Source: an uncultured Eubacteriales bacterium
Lineage (GTDB): Bacteria; Bacillota; Clostridia; Oscillospirales; Oscillospiraceae
DNA length: 64,000 nucleotides
Direction of reading: 5' to 3'
NCBI GenBank assembly: GCA_900317905.1
Contig: ONIN01000003.1
Coordinates: forward strand, 1 to 64,000
In this document: positions 17,730 through 25,523 of the stretch, piece by piece
Numbering within the stretch: the first letter of the stretch is position 1
How the letters are laid out: each line of letters opens with the position of its first letter
Translations under genes and position numbers: made by a program
Notes under the pieces: generated by a model
Databases searched by the model: none
What the model saw: the letters and a program-made list of their open reading frames with translations, nothing else
Told to the model about the DNA's origin: nothing

Positions 17730-19613
17730 TTATCCCTCCTTGATCGCGCCCACCGGGCAGCCGGACTTGCAGGCGCCGCACTTGATGCACTTGGTAGTGT
17801 CGATCTCGTGCTTGTGGCGCGGCGAACCGGAGATGGCGCCGACGGGGCAGTTGCGGGCGCACTTGGTGCAGCCGATGCACTTGTCCGTGATGACGAACCG
17901 CGCCAGATCCTTGCAGGTTCCGCAGCGGCAGCGCTTGTCGCGGATGTGCTCGATGTATTCGTCCTCGAAGTTCTGCAGCGTGGAGAGCACCGGGTTCGGC
18001 GCCGTCTTGCCCAGGCCGCAGAGGGAGGAGGTTTGGATCATCTTCGCCAGTCTCTTCAGGTCGGCGATGTCGCTCATGCGGCCGTTGCCCTGGGTGATTC
18101 TGGTGAGGATCTCATTCATTCTGGTGGTACCCTCGCGGCAGGGGGTGCATTTGCCGCAGGATTCCTCGCAGATGAAGTTCATGAAGAACTGAGCGATGTT
18201 CACCATGCAGCTGTCCTCGTCCATGACGACGAGGCCGCCGGAGCCGATGATCGCGCCCACCTTCTTCAGACTGTCGAAGTCCATGGGCAGATCCAGATGC
18301 TCCTTGGTCAGGCAGCCGCCGGAGGGGCCGCCGATCTGCACGGCTTTGAATTCCTTGTGGTTCTTGATGCCGCCGCCGATGTCGTAGACGACCTCCCGCA
18401 TGGTGGTGCCCATGGGAACCTCAATGAGGCCCGTGTTCATCACGTTGCCGGTGAGGGCGAAGGCCTTGGTGCCGGGGCTGGTCTCGGTGCCGAGGGAGCG
18501 GAACCAGCCGGCGCCCTTCTTGATGATGTCGGGAACGCTTGCGAAGGTCTCCACGTTGTTCAGGCAGGTGGGCTTGCCGAACAGGCCCTTGTCCACGCTT
18601 CTGGGCGGCTTGGTTCTGGGCATGCCGCGATGACCCTCGATGGAGGCAGTCATGGCAGAGCCCTCGCCGCAGACGAAGGCGCCCGCGCCGCGGTTGATGT
18701 GCATGTGGAAGCTCTTGCCGCTGCCGAGGATGTTGTCACCCAGGATGCCCATCTCCTCCGCCTGCTGCATGGCCATGCGCATACGGCGAACCGCCAGCGG
18801 ATACTCCGCGCGGACGTAGAGATAGCCTTCCGTGGAGCCGGTAGCCACGCCGGCAATGATCATGCCCTCCAGCACCTTGTGGGGGTCGCCCTCCATGCAG
18901 GAGCGGTCCATGAACGCGCCGGGGTCGCCCTCGTCGCCGTTGCAGACGATGTACTTCACCGGTTCCTCGGTGTGCGCCGCGACCTGTGCCCACTTTTTGC
19001 CCGTGGGGAAGCCGGCGCCGCCGCGGCCTCTCAGGCCGGAGTCGGAGACCTCTTTGATGACCTCGTCGCCGGACATTTCAAACAGACATTTTGCCAGTGC
19101 CTCGTAGCCGCCGATGGAGAGATACTCCTCGATGGACTCGGAGTCGATGTGGCCGCAGTGCTCCAGCACGCGGCGGGTCTGTTTCTTATAGAAGGGGATG
19201 TCCTCCTGGCGCTTACATAGGCCGTCCTCGTTGTGGTAGCCCAGGCGCTCGATGAACTCGCCCTCCAGGATGGTCTTCTGGACGATCTCGTCCACATCTT
19301 CCACGGTGCAGCGGGTGTAGAGCCAGCCTTCCGGCTCGATGCGCACCAGCGGGCCCCGCTCGCAGAAGCCGTGGCAGCCGGACTTCTTCAGGCCCACCGC
19401 TTCGCCGCCGTGGTTGTCGCTGAGACTGACCTCACAGTCGATGCCCAGCTCCGCCATTTTGTTCTTCAGCGCCTGATAGACGTTCAGGTTGCCGCCGGCC
19501 ACGCAGCCGGTGCCGCAGCAGACCAGAACCTTGCGCTTCTCTGCTTCCCGCGCAGCCTTGTACTGCGCTTGCAGAGCCTGGAATTCCTCCAGGGAATGCA
19601 GCTTTTCTCTCAT
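17730..19613 (-). CDS. hndC: NADH-binding flavoprotein subunit of hydrogenase (HndC/NuoF-like)
   Basis: A 627-residue subunit: N-terminal thioredoxin-like 2Fe-2S domain (CCGTGCVAGG near residue 32), the NuoF core with GRGGAGFPTGKKW for FMN/NADH binding and CNGDEGDPGAF, an SLBB segment, the NuoF 4Fe-4S site CGKCTPCREGT, and a C-terminal ferredoxin domain with two CxxCxxC clusters (CIGCTKCARNCP and CIKCGACKSGCP). This extended form is the one found in bifurcating hydrogenases and formate dehydrogenases rather than in Complex I. It is spaced three and four bases from its operon partners. Confidence 0.95.
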   Translation of the reverse strand: MREKLHSLEEFQALQAQYKAAREAEKRKVLVCCGTGCVAGGNLNVYQALKNKMAELGIDCEVSLSDNHGGEAVGLKKSGCHGFCERGPLVRIEPEGWLYTRCTVEDVDEIVQKTILEGEFIERLGYHNEDGLCKRQEDIPFYKKQTRRVLEHCGHIDSESIEEYLSIGGYEALAKCLFEMSGDEVIKEVSDSGLRGRGGAGFPTGKKWAQVAAHTEEPVKYIVCNGDEGDPGAFMDRSCMEGDPHKVLEGMIIAGVATGSTEGYLYVRAEYPLAVRRMRMAMQQAEEMGILGDNILGSGKSFHMHINRGAGAFVCGEGSAMTASIEGHRGMPRTKPPRSVDKGLFGKPTCLNNVETFASVPDIIKKGAGWFRSLGTETSPGTKAFALTGNVMNTGLIEVPMGTTMREVVYDIGGGIKNHKEFKAVQIGGPSGGCLTKEHLDLPMDFDSLKKVGAIIGSGGLVVMDEDSCMVNIAQFFMNFICEESCGKCTPCREGTTRMNEILTRITQGNGRMSDIADLKRLAKMIQTSSLCGLGKTAPNPVLSTLQNFEDEYIEHIRDKRCRCGTCKDLARFVITDKCIGCTKCARNCPVGAISGSPRHKHEIDTTKCIKCGACKSGCPVGAIKEG

Positions 19614-19617
19614 GGCC

Positions 19618-20094
19618 TCAGCCCTCCCCAGCTCTCAGATCAGCAATCAGATCCTTGGCCTTATCCGGCGTCATGGCTGCGTGCACGGTGTCATTGACCA
19701 TGACTACCGGGCTCAGACCGCAGGCGCCCAGGCAGGAGACGATCTCCAGCGAGAACAGGCCGTCGTCCGAAAGGGACTTCTTGTCGTTCAGACCGGTGAT
19801 CTCCTGCAGCTTCGCCAGCACGTCCGCGCTCTTGCGCACGTGGCATGCCGTTCCGCGGCAGACTTTCAACACATATTTGCCCTTTGCGTCCAGGGAGAAG
19901 TTGCCGTAAAACGTGGCGACGCCGTAGATTTCCGACTCGCTCATTCCGGTTTTCTCTGAGACATGAGCCAGCACATCCTGCGGCAGATAACGATAGATGT
20001 CCTGCACGTCCTGCAGGATTGCGATGATCTGCTGCTTGTCGCAGTTGTACTGCTCCAGAATCTCATCCACTGCCTTGAAATCTCTTGGCTCCAT
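19618..20094 (-). CDS. hndA: 2Fe-2S subunit of hydrogenase (HndA/NuoE-like)
   Basis: A 158-residue NuoE-type subunit that passes electrons between the flavoprotein and the other clusters. The helical bundle is followed by a thioredoxin-like domain with the cluster ligands in CRGTACHVR and later CLGACGLSP. The ATG at 20094 is chosen because GGTAGGGAAGG precedes it; a frame extending upstream crosses the promoter. First gene of hndA-hndC-hndD, with a promoter that carries a Rex-like site. Confidence 0.95.
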   Translation of the reverse strand: MEPRDFKAVDEILEQYNCDKQQIIAILQDVQDIYRYLPQDVLAHVSEKTGMSESEIYGVATFYGNFSLDAKGKYVLKVCRGTACHVRKSADVLAKLQEITGLNDKKSLSDDGLFSLEIVSCLGACGLSPVVMVNDTVHAAMTPDKAKDLIADLRAGEG

Positions 20095-20120
20095 AATGCC
20101 TTCCCTACCTTTCATTATTG

Positions 20121-20136
20121 GACAATAATATTGTTC
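20121..20136. promoter_or_regulatory. Palindrome in the hydrogenase leader
   Basis: ACAATA-A-TATTGT is a perfect inverted repeat around one base (20122-20134). It lies between the predicted transcription start and the hndA start codon, so a bound regulator would act as a roadblock. No known operator was recognised. Confidence 0.4.
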
Positions 20137-20152
20137 AGTGTCGTCCACTTGC

Positions 20153-20182
20153 ATTATAACGCTTTTGTTAAAAATAAAGCAA
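20153..20182 (-). promoter_or_regulatory. Hydrogenase promoter overlapped by a Rex-like operator
   Basis: On the minus strand TTGCTT, 18 bases, TATAAT. The segment 20165-20182 fits the Rex consensus TTGTTAA-N4-TTAACAA with one perfect half (TTGTTAA at 20165-20171) and a second half with three mismatches. It covers the -35 and part of the spacer, the position expected for repression by Rex when NADH is low. Confidence 0.55.
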
Positions 20183-20266
20183 GGCCATTTTGTCATTTTT
20201 CCGGCTGGATGATCATTTTTGTAGCAAGTCACAATTTGGTCGTCCTTTATTCGACATAATGAACAA

Positions 20267-20302
20267 AAATAGTACCGTTTCTATACAGAAGCGGTACTAT
20301 TT
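20267..20302 (-). terminator. Terminator of the small membrane protein gene
   Basis: A 16-bp stem (one T-G pair) around an ATAC loop, followed on the minus strand by TTTTTGTT. It ends the transcript of the 20324-20569 gene and insulates the hydrogenase promoter. Confidence 0.88.
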
Positions 20303-20323
20303 GTTAGCTAACACTAATTGGCG

Positions 20324-20569
20324 TTATTTTTCTTTCCGGATAGGCAGCCACCAGGTAAAGCCGAAGGACAGGCAGTTGGCCAGACCTTCCGCTGCGCCGA
20401 GGCCGTATTCGGCGGCGGTTTTCTTCCCGATCAGGGCGTATTCGGCGGCATGCATGCCGAACAGCGCCAGCAGCGGAAGCGGCTTTTTCTTCGAGGCCAT
20501 GGCCGCCCCGGCGGCGTACAGTGCCACGCAGATGGGCTTTCCGAACTGTTTGGTGAGTTTTAGAAACAT
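20324..20569 (-). CDS. Small conserved-looking membrane protein of unknown function
   Basis: An 81-residue protein not recognised. It has a clear ribosome binding site (AAAGGAGA, eight bases before the ATG), ends at a strong terminator, and uses the GC-rich codons of its neighbours, so it is a real gene. Two hydrophobic stretches (about 13-24 and 30-48) and a third ending in the WWLP segment near the C-terminus suggest two or three short membrane helices, with basic residues at both ends (KKK at 27-29, RKEK at the end). It lies downstream of a GntR regulator on the same strand and may share its transcript. Confidence 0.75.
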   Translation of the reverse strand: MFLKLTKQFGKPICVALYAAGAAMASKKKPLPLLALFGMHAAEYALIGKKTAAEYGLGAAEGLANCLSFGFTWWLPIRKEK

Positions 20570-20628
20570 GATGGTTCTCCTTTCTATATTTAAAATACAA
20601 ACATAGGCGAAAAATTATGTAAACTAAT

Positions 20629-21324
20629 TCACACGCCCCAGCCGTTGTCCAGGATGGTCTGCTCCAGGATCGGCCTTTGATCCCGGTACTGCCCCATCCA
20701 GTTGGCGGAGCTGGAGGCGGCGGCGGCAGCCTCGTCCCCCGAGGCGATGGCGTCGATGAGCTCCTGATGATGCCGGGCCGAAAGCTCCAGATCCGCGGCC
20801 CCCGCCTGATACAAGATCCGCTCGAAGCGGTAGACGTGCCGCTGGAGTTTTAAGAGAAACTGCAGCAGATACGGGTTACCCGCCAGCTTCGCCACCGCGT
20901 CGTGGAACTGCTCGTCCGCCTTGAGGATGTCGTTGATTTCACCGCTGAAGCTCCGGATATAGGCTTCATTCATCCGCTCCAGCTCTTTCCGGTCCGCCTC
21001 CCTGCAGCGTCCGCAGGCCAAACGGGCGATGTCGCTCTGGACGGCGGAAATGGCGGTATAGACCGCGTCCGCGTCGGTCATAGAGAGTCTGGAGGCGAAG
21101 CTCCCGCGGTTGGGGATCACGTCCACAAAGCCGTCGGCGGCCAGCAGCATCAAAGCCTCTCTGACCGGGGTGCGGCTGACGTTGAAGTAGTCCGCAAGCT
21201 CCATTTCATTGAGTTTTTCTCCCGGCAGGATCGTGCCGAAAATCAGCCATTCCAGCAGCGCGTCATAGACCCGCTCCTTGGCCGAACGGGGCTCCTCCGC
21301 CTCTATTTTCACGGGGATCGGCAT
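20629..21324 (-). CDS. GntR family regulator, FadR/FCD subfamily
   Basis: A 231-residue transcription factor. The N-terminal winged helix (about 10-75) has KERVYDALLEWLIFGTILPGEKL-type spacing and the recognition segment SRTPVREAL. The C-terminal all-helical FCD domain carries the probable metal/ligand residues: D in ADEQFHDAV and histidines in ARHHQELIDAI. Such proteins sense small organic acids. The ATG at 21324 is preceded by ACGGAG. It is divergent from ygjV across 126 bases, so it may control ygjV, itself and the small membrane gene downstream. Ligand unknown. Confidence 0.92.
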   Translation of the reverse strand: MPIPVKIEAEEPRSAKERVYDALLEWLIFGTILPGEKLNEMELADYFNVSRTPVREALMLLAADGFVDVIPNRGSFASRLSMTDADAVYTAISAVQSDIARLACGRCREADRKELERMNEAYIRSFSGEINDILKADEQFHDAVAKLAGNPYLLQFLLKLQRHVYRFERILYQAGAADLELSARHHQELIDAIASGDEAAAAASSSANWMGQYRDQRPILEQTILDNGWGV

Positions 21325-21362
21325 ATTAAACACTCCGTTCAAAATCTTTTATAGTTCCTGTG

Positions 21363-21391
21363 TTGACTTTACTATATTTTTATGATATAGT
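21363..21391 (+). promoter_or_regulatory. Promoter of ygjV-like gene
   Basis: TTGACT, 17 bases, TATAGT. The outer bases form an inverted repeat (TTGACT ... AGTCAA at 21363-21394), a possible operator for the divergent GntR regulator. Confidence 0.72.
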
Positions 21392-21450
21392 CAATAAGCA
21401 ATGTGCAATATGCGATATGCAATATACAATTTCTGAAAGAGGTGACCAGC

Positions 21451-21966
21451 ATGACAAAGATGCTTTTGATCGGCAACCTGATCTCGTGTGTTTCTTCGAT
21501 TTTTCTGATGCTCAGTACGCTGACCAACGATCGGCGCAAGGCCTATCTGTTCCAGATGCTGGAGAGCCTGTTTCTGGTGATCTCCAGTCTGTTCTTCGCG
21601 GCGCCGGTGCGGCTGATCTCCCAGGCCTTCGGCGTGGCGCGGAACTATCTGGTGATGATTGACAAATACACCGTGCCGCTGATGGTGGCCTTTACCCTGC
21701 TCTGCACCGGCATGGGCGTGGCCCTGAATACCGAGGGCTGGCTGGGCGTCATCGTGATCGTGGCGACGATCCAGCTGTCTCTGTGCAATTACTACTGCAA
21801 GACCGTCAAATCCACCAAGATCGGCTTCGCGGTGAATCTGCTGATGTGGTCGGTGTACTCCTTCCTGATTTCCGACGTGGCCTACGGCATCGCCAACGGC
21901 GCGATCTGCCTGATGGGGCTGGCCAGTCTGGCGCGTCTGGAGCGTCGGCAGAAGCAGACCGCTTAA
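21451..21966 (+). CDS. YgjV family inner membrane protein
   Basis: A 171-residue protein with six or seven hydrophobic helices arranged as short two- and three-helix groups, matching the YgjV (Imp-YgjV) family of uncharacterised membrane proteins. The ATG at 21451 follows GAAAGAGGTG; an upstream in-frame ATG in the leader has no ribosome binding site. The leader just upstream (21398-21430) is made of short imperfect repeats of GCAATATGC. The stop codon overlaps the 3' end of the convergent rluB gene by four bases. No function is established for the family. Confidence 0.8.
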   Translation: MTKMLLIGNLISCVSSIFLMLSTLTNDRRKAYLFQMLESLFLVISSLFFAAPVRLISQAFGVARNYLVMIDKYTVPLMVAFTLLCTGMGVALNTEGWLGVIVIVATIQLSLCNYYCKTVKSTKIGFAVNLLMWSVYSFLISDVAYGIANGAICLMGLASLARLERRQKQTA

Positions 21967-22664
21967 ATCAAAGATTTGATGTATGAGATCTCCTGCTCAT
22001 TGAGGTAGCGAAAGCCTCTGGGCGGGAGATTTCCCAGTTTTAAAGCGCCCTCTGCCACTCTTTTGAGCCGATGCACCGTGAGTCCGGCTTTCGCGCAGAG
22101 CCGCCGCACCTGCCGGTTCTTCCCCTCGTGGATGGTGACCGAGAGGTGCCGGTTGTCGAGGATCTCCACCTTCGCCGGGGAGACCCGCTCCCCGTCCAGA
22201 TCGGTGATGCCGCGGATGATCCCGGCAGCCCGCTCCAGATCCCCGCCGGAGACCTCCACATGATAGACCTTGTCCACCACGTGGGATGGGTGCATGAGGG
22301 CGTTGGCGGCCTCGCCGTCGTTGGTCATCAACAGCAGCCCCTCGCTGTCCAGATCCAGCCGGCCAACGGGGTAGACCCGCGCGCCAACCGCCGAGACCAG
22401 CTCCGCCACAGTCTTTCTCCCCTGCTCGTCGCTGAGGGTGGTGACGTAGCCTCTGGGCTTGTGGAGCATCAGGTAGATCTTCTCCGACTGTTTCGGCAGC
22501 GGCACCCCGTCGATGCAGATCTGATCCACCTCCGGGTCGGCGCTGTCCCCGAGGGCGGCGACCATACCGTTGACCGTGACCCGCCCGGCGGTGATCATGG
22601 TCTCCGCAGTTCTTCTGGAGGCCACTCCCGCGGCGGATATGCATTTTTGTAAGCGTTGTTTCAT
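21963..22664 (-). CDS. rluB: 23S rRNA pseudouridine synthase, RluB/RsuA type
   Basis: A 233-residue enzyme: N-terminal S4 RNA-binding domain (about 1-60, RLQKCISAAGVASRR) and a pseudouridine synthase domain with the catalytic aspartate in GRLDLDSEGLLL. The late motif HEGKNRQVRRL is typical of the RsuA/RluB group. In Firmicutes RluB modifies helix 89/90 uridines of 23S rRNA. Last gene of the leftward scp-gerW-dacB operon, starting ten bases after the dacB stop. This position is conserved in many spore-formers. Confidence 0.93.
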   Translation of the reverse strand: MKQRLQKCISAAGVASRRTAETMITAGRVTVNGMVAALGDSADPEVDQICIDGVPLPKQSEKIYLMLHKPRGYVTTLSDEQGRKTVAELVSAVGARVYPVGRLDLDSEGLLLMTNDGEAANALMHPSHVVDKVYHVEVSGGDLERAAGIIRGITDLDGERVSPAKVEILDNRHLSVTIHEGKNRQVRRLCAKAGLTVHRLKRVAEGALKLGNLPPRGFRYLNEQEISYIKSLI

Positions 22665-22674
22665 GGTGTTTTCC

Positions 22675-23790
22675 TCAATGAATGTGATATGCGAACATCC
22701 CGTGGCCCGCGAGGCGCCAGATCCGCTGCATCCGCTCCATGGGCGTGAGGCACATGGAAACGTCGGCAGGGACGTCGCTGCGGCAGATCAGCGGCGTCTG
22801 CACCGAAAGCCCGTCGGGTGACGTTGCGGTAAGGGTGCCGATGGTCTCCCCCTTACGCAGCGGCGCGAAAAGGAACCGCGGCAGCTCCGCCCGCAGCGTC
22901 GGCTGTTCGCCGCGTCTCAGCAGCAGCCGCGCCGGGATGGCCTCCGCCGCGCAGAGGGGCTCGGTGCCGGAGAGGACGGACAGCTCGTAGGAAGCCGTGA
23001 TCTCCCGGTATTCCCAGTTCTCGAAGGCCCAGTCCAGCAGCGCGGCGTGGTCTGTCCAGTCGTCGGGATCCGAAATGGTCACGCAGACGAACCGGGTGCC
23101 ATCCCGCTCGGCGCAGGAGACCAGGATCCGTCCGCAGGCCTCGGTATAGCCGGTCTTGACCCCGATACAGCCGTCGTAGGTGCGTAACAGCTTATTATGG
23201 TTTACATAAGTTAAGTTTTTTATTGTTATGTCATTTGTAGAGACGATTTCCCGAAAGGTGTTGTTCTCCATGGCATGGCAGGCCAGGAGTCCCAGCTCTT
23301 TTGCCGTAGACACATGCCCTTCGGCGTCGAGCCCGTGGGGGTTGCAGAAGTGGGTCTGCGTCAGGCCCAGCTCCGCGGCCTTCTGGTTCATCAGCTCCAC
23401 GAATCCCTCCACCGTGCCGCCGCAGTAACGCGCCAATGCCAGCGCCGCGTCGTTGCCGGAGGCCAGCATCAGGCCGTAGAGCAGCTCTTCTACGGTGCAG
23501 GTCTCCCCCGCCTGCAGATACATGCTGGAGCCCTCCACGTCGGTGTCCTCGGGGAGGATCTTCACAGGATCGTCCAGATCACAATGCTCGATGACCACCA
23601 GGGCGGTCATGATCTTGGTGGTGCTGGCGATGCCCATGGGGGCGTCGGCGTTCTCGGCATACAGCAAGGTCCCGGTGTCCGCGTGCAGCAGCGCCGCCGC
23701 TCCTGCGGAGGTCTCCGGTGTATCCGAAACCGCGCTGACCGAGCCCGTCAGCGTGAGGAAAATCAAAGCCCCGCAAAGCCATCTCTTCAT
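22675..23790 (-). CDS. dacB: D-alanyl-D-alanine carboxypeptidase (DacB/PBP5 type, sporulation context)
   Basis: A 371-residue exported enzyme that trims the terminal D-alanine of peptidoglycan stem peptides. Signal peptide at 1-20, the serine nucleophile in STTK (S56-K59), SGN in LASGNDAAL, and KTG in GVKTGYT. The C-terminal beta domain is followed by a short helical end rather than a long anchor. The ATG at 23790 fits the signal peptide; a GTG four codons earlier lies inside the ribosome binding region. It sits between gerW and rluB, the usual place of the spore-cortex dacB gene. One stretch (23190-23230) has unusually AT-rich codons. Confidence 0.92.
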   Translation of the reverse strand: MKRWLCGALIFLTLTGSVSAVSDTPETSAGAAALLHADTGTLLYAENADAPMGIASTTKIMTALVVIEHCDLDDPVKILPEDTDVEGSSMYLQAGETCTVEELLYGLMLASGNDAALALARYCGGTVEGFVELMNQKAAELGLTQTHFCNPHGLDAEGHVSTAKELGLLACHAMENNTFREIVSTNDITIKNLTYVNHNKLLRTYDGCIGVKTGYTEACGRILVSCAERDGTRFVCVTISDPDDWTDHAALLDWAFENWEYREITASYELSVLSGTEPLCAAEAIPARLLLRRGEQPTLRAELPRFLFAPLRKGETIGTLTATSPDGLSVQTPLICRSDVPADVSMCLTPMERMQRIWRLAGHGMFAYHIH

Positions 23791-23847
23791 AAAAAGCACC
23801 ACCCTTTCGGCAGTGCTTAGTATGGCCAGATGGCTGATTTTTTATTT

Positions 23848-24219
23848 TTATGAGTTCTTCCGCTTGTCGATGAACTGATCCACCCGATCCATGACGCTGG
23901 GAGCCATGTCGATGATGCGGTCCACGGTGTTGTTGGTGGGGGCGATGTTCATCATGCGCACGTTGCCGTCCTTGATGACGAGAAAGCCGATGGGCTCCAC
24001 CTTGACGCCCGCGCCGGAGCCGGCGCCGATGCCCTTTTTCTCTCTGGTGGGGAATTCCGAGCCGCCGCTGGCGAAGCCGAAGCTGACCCGGGACAGCGGG
24101 ATGAGGGTGATGCCGTCGTCGGTGTGGATGGCCTTGCCCACGACGGTGTTGGTGTCCACCAGCTCTTTGATCTTGTTCATGGTCGCGCTCATGACGACGG
24201 TGAGTTCGTTTTGATCCAT
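23848..24219 (-). CDS. gerW: GerW family sporulation protein (YtfJ)
   Basis: A 123-residue protein of the YtfJ/GerW family needed for proper germination of spores in B. subtilis. The core VGKAIHTDDGITLIPLSRVS and the glycine-rich GIGAGSGAGVKVEPIGFLVI strand pair are the family signatures. The ATG at 24219 with MDQNEL is chosen; the nine upstream in-frame residues overlap the Shine-Dalgarno region. Located between the DUF2953 gene and dacB, as in many Clostridia, where the two upstream genes are co-expressed. Its presence is the best evidence here that the organism makes endospores. Confidence 0.93.
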   Translation of the reverse strand: MDQNELTVVMSATMNKIKELVDTNTVVGKAIHTDDGITLIPLSRVSFGFASGGSEFPTREKKGIGAGSGAGVKVEPIGFLVIKDGNVRMMNIAPTNNTVDRIIDMAPSVMDRVDQFIDKRKNS

Positions 24220-24242
24220 GGTTTTCCGTCCTTTCCAGCCGC

Positions 24243-24848
24243 TCACGCAGCCTTTTTATGTTCAGACTTTTGTTTCAGATACCATACGAGGAGCTTCCAG
24301 ACGAACACCAGGCCGATCCCGAGGATCTGCCCGATGCGGATGGTGAGAATGAGCCGCCCTTCGACGCCCATGGACTCCTCGGTGAAGTCCGCGTTCACCC
24401 GCACGTCCCGCTCCCGGATGTCCAGCGCCCGTGCCGCAAAGGGATACAGTCCCTCCAGCGCCGCGCTGATGGTGCCGTAGAGGGTGGCGGTCTGGTAGGG
24501 GTCCTTGGTCGCCACCAGCAGCCAGAGCCGAAACAGCTCCACCTTCAGTTTTTTCCGGAAGGTCGAGACCGCCTCCAAAGCCAGCCGGATCAGGGTGAAG
24601 ATGAGATCCAAGGTGATCTTGGGCTTTTTCTTCTTCTTTTTCGGCTTCTTCTCTTTTTCGGGCTTTTCAGTTTTCGGTTTTTTGGGTTTCTTCGGCTTCT
24701 TCGGCAGGATCGTGAGTCGGACGGGCCCCGCCTTCACGCGCAGGAAGAACCCCTCCGGGTTATACTCCGCGTCCACGCCCACGGGCAAAAGCATCAATCC
24801 GATGAGCAGAAGCAGAAGAATCAGGAGAATCCAGAGTCCGACAGACAA
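24243..24848 (-). CDS. DUF2953 membrane-associated protein (YtfI-like)
   Basis: A 201-residue protein with one N-terminal transmembrane helix (about 5-22), a beta-rich part, then a very basic low-complexity linker of Lys-Pro-Lys-Lys repeats (about 49-75), and a helical DUF2953 domain with the DPYQTATLYG segment. A second hydrophobic helix (about 172-190) is near the C-terminus. DUF2953 proteins sit next to gerW and are part of the sigma-controlled sporulation set in B. subtilis (YtfI); the biochemical role is unknown. The lysine-rich linker is longer than I would expect for the family. Confidence 0.85.
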   Translation of the reverse strand: MSVGLWILLILLLLLIGLMLLPVGVDAEYNPEGFFLRVKAGPVRLTILPKKPKKPKKPKTEKPEKEKKPKKKKKKPKITLDLIFTLIRLALEAVSTFRKKLKVELFRLWLLVATKDPYQTATLYGTISAALEGLYPFAARALDIRERDVRVNADFTEESMGVEGRLILTIRIGQILGIGLVFVWKLLVWYLKQKSEHKKAA

Positions 24849-24854
24849 ATGACC

Positions 24855-25517
24855 TCACTCCTCGGCGGGCGCGGCTTCGGCGGTTTCGGCTTCGGTGACT
24901 TCGGGGATCTCGGTCTGCTGACCGCGGTTCTGCAGCTCCTCGATGGCGGCCTGGAGCTTCTCCGCCCCCTCGTTGGAGGCCAGATCCGGCAGCACCGGCA
25001 GCTGCTCCAGATCGGTGATGCCCATGGTGCGCAGGAAAAGCTTGCTGGTCTGGTAGAGCGTCGGTCTGCCCGGCGCCTCCAGCCTGCCGCAGGCCTCGAT
25101 GAGCCCGCGCTCCAGGAGACTGGAGACGGTGTAGGAGCTGTCCACCCCGCGCACCTGGTCGATGTAGGCGCGGGTCACCGGCTGGAAATAGGCCACCACC
25201 GCCAGCGCCTCCAGCGCCGAGGCACTGAGCTTCGGCGGCTTGCGCTGCTCCAGGGCTCTTAATACATAAGTGGAAAACTCCGGCGCGGAGCAAAGCTGCA
25301 GACTGTCGTTCATCCGCACCAGACGGATGCCGCTGCCGCTCTCCTCATAGGCTGACTGCAGCTCCTTGGCGCAGCGGTGGATGGTCTCGGTATCCACCCC
25401 CAGCACCTGGCCCACTCTCGCGGCGGCGATGGGCTCGCCGGAGGCAAAGAGGATCGCCTCGATGGCGCTGATCAGCTCGTCGCTGTTCATTTCGTGTGTG
25501 GTTTTGATCTCTTCCAT
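24855..25517 (-). CDS. scpB: Segregation and condensation protein B
   Basis: A 220-residue partner of SMC-ScpA in chromosome condensation. Two winged-helix domains are visible: ISAIEAILFASGEPI (first) and LSASALEALAVVAYFQPVTR with GRLEAPGRPTLYQTSKLFL (second), the latter being the strongest ScpB signature. The C-terminus is an acidic, Ala/Glu-rich tail. It is preceded by scpA seven bases upstream. Confidence 0.95.
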   Translation of the reverse strand: MEEIKTTHEMNSDELISAIEAILFASGEPIAAARVGQVLGVDTETIHRCAKELQSAYEESGSGIRLVRMNDSLQLCSAPEFSTYVLRALEQRKPPKLSASALEALAVVAYFQPVTRAYIDQVRGVDSSYTVSSLLERGLIEACGRLEAPGRPTLYQTSKLFLRTMGITDLEQLPVLPDLASNEGAEKLQAAIEELQNRGQQTEIPEVTEAETAEAAPAEE

Positions 25518-25523
25518 AGGGGT

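Noticed and set aside
16035-19220. Two long plus-strand frames opposite the hydrogenase genes
   Set aside because: Shadow frames with low-complexity reversed-codon composition; the minus strand genes have complete cofactor motifs.
21398-21430. Tandem GCAATATGC repeats in the ygjV leader as a phase-variation tract
   Set aside because: Only about three imperfect copies outside the promoter hexamers; too weak to claim variation.
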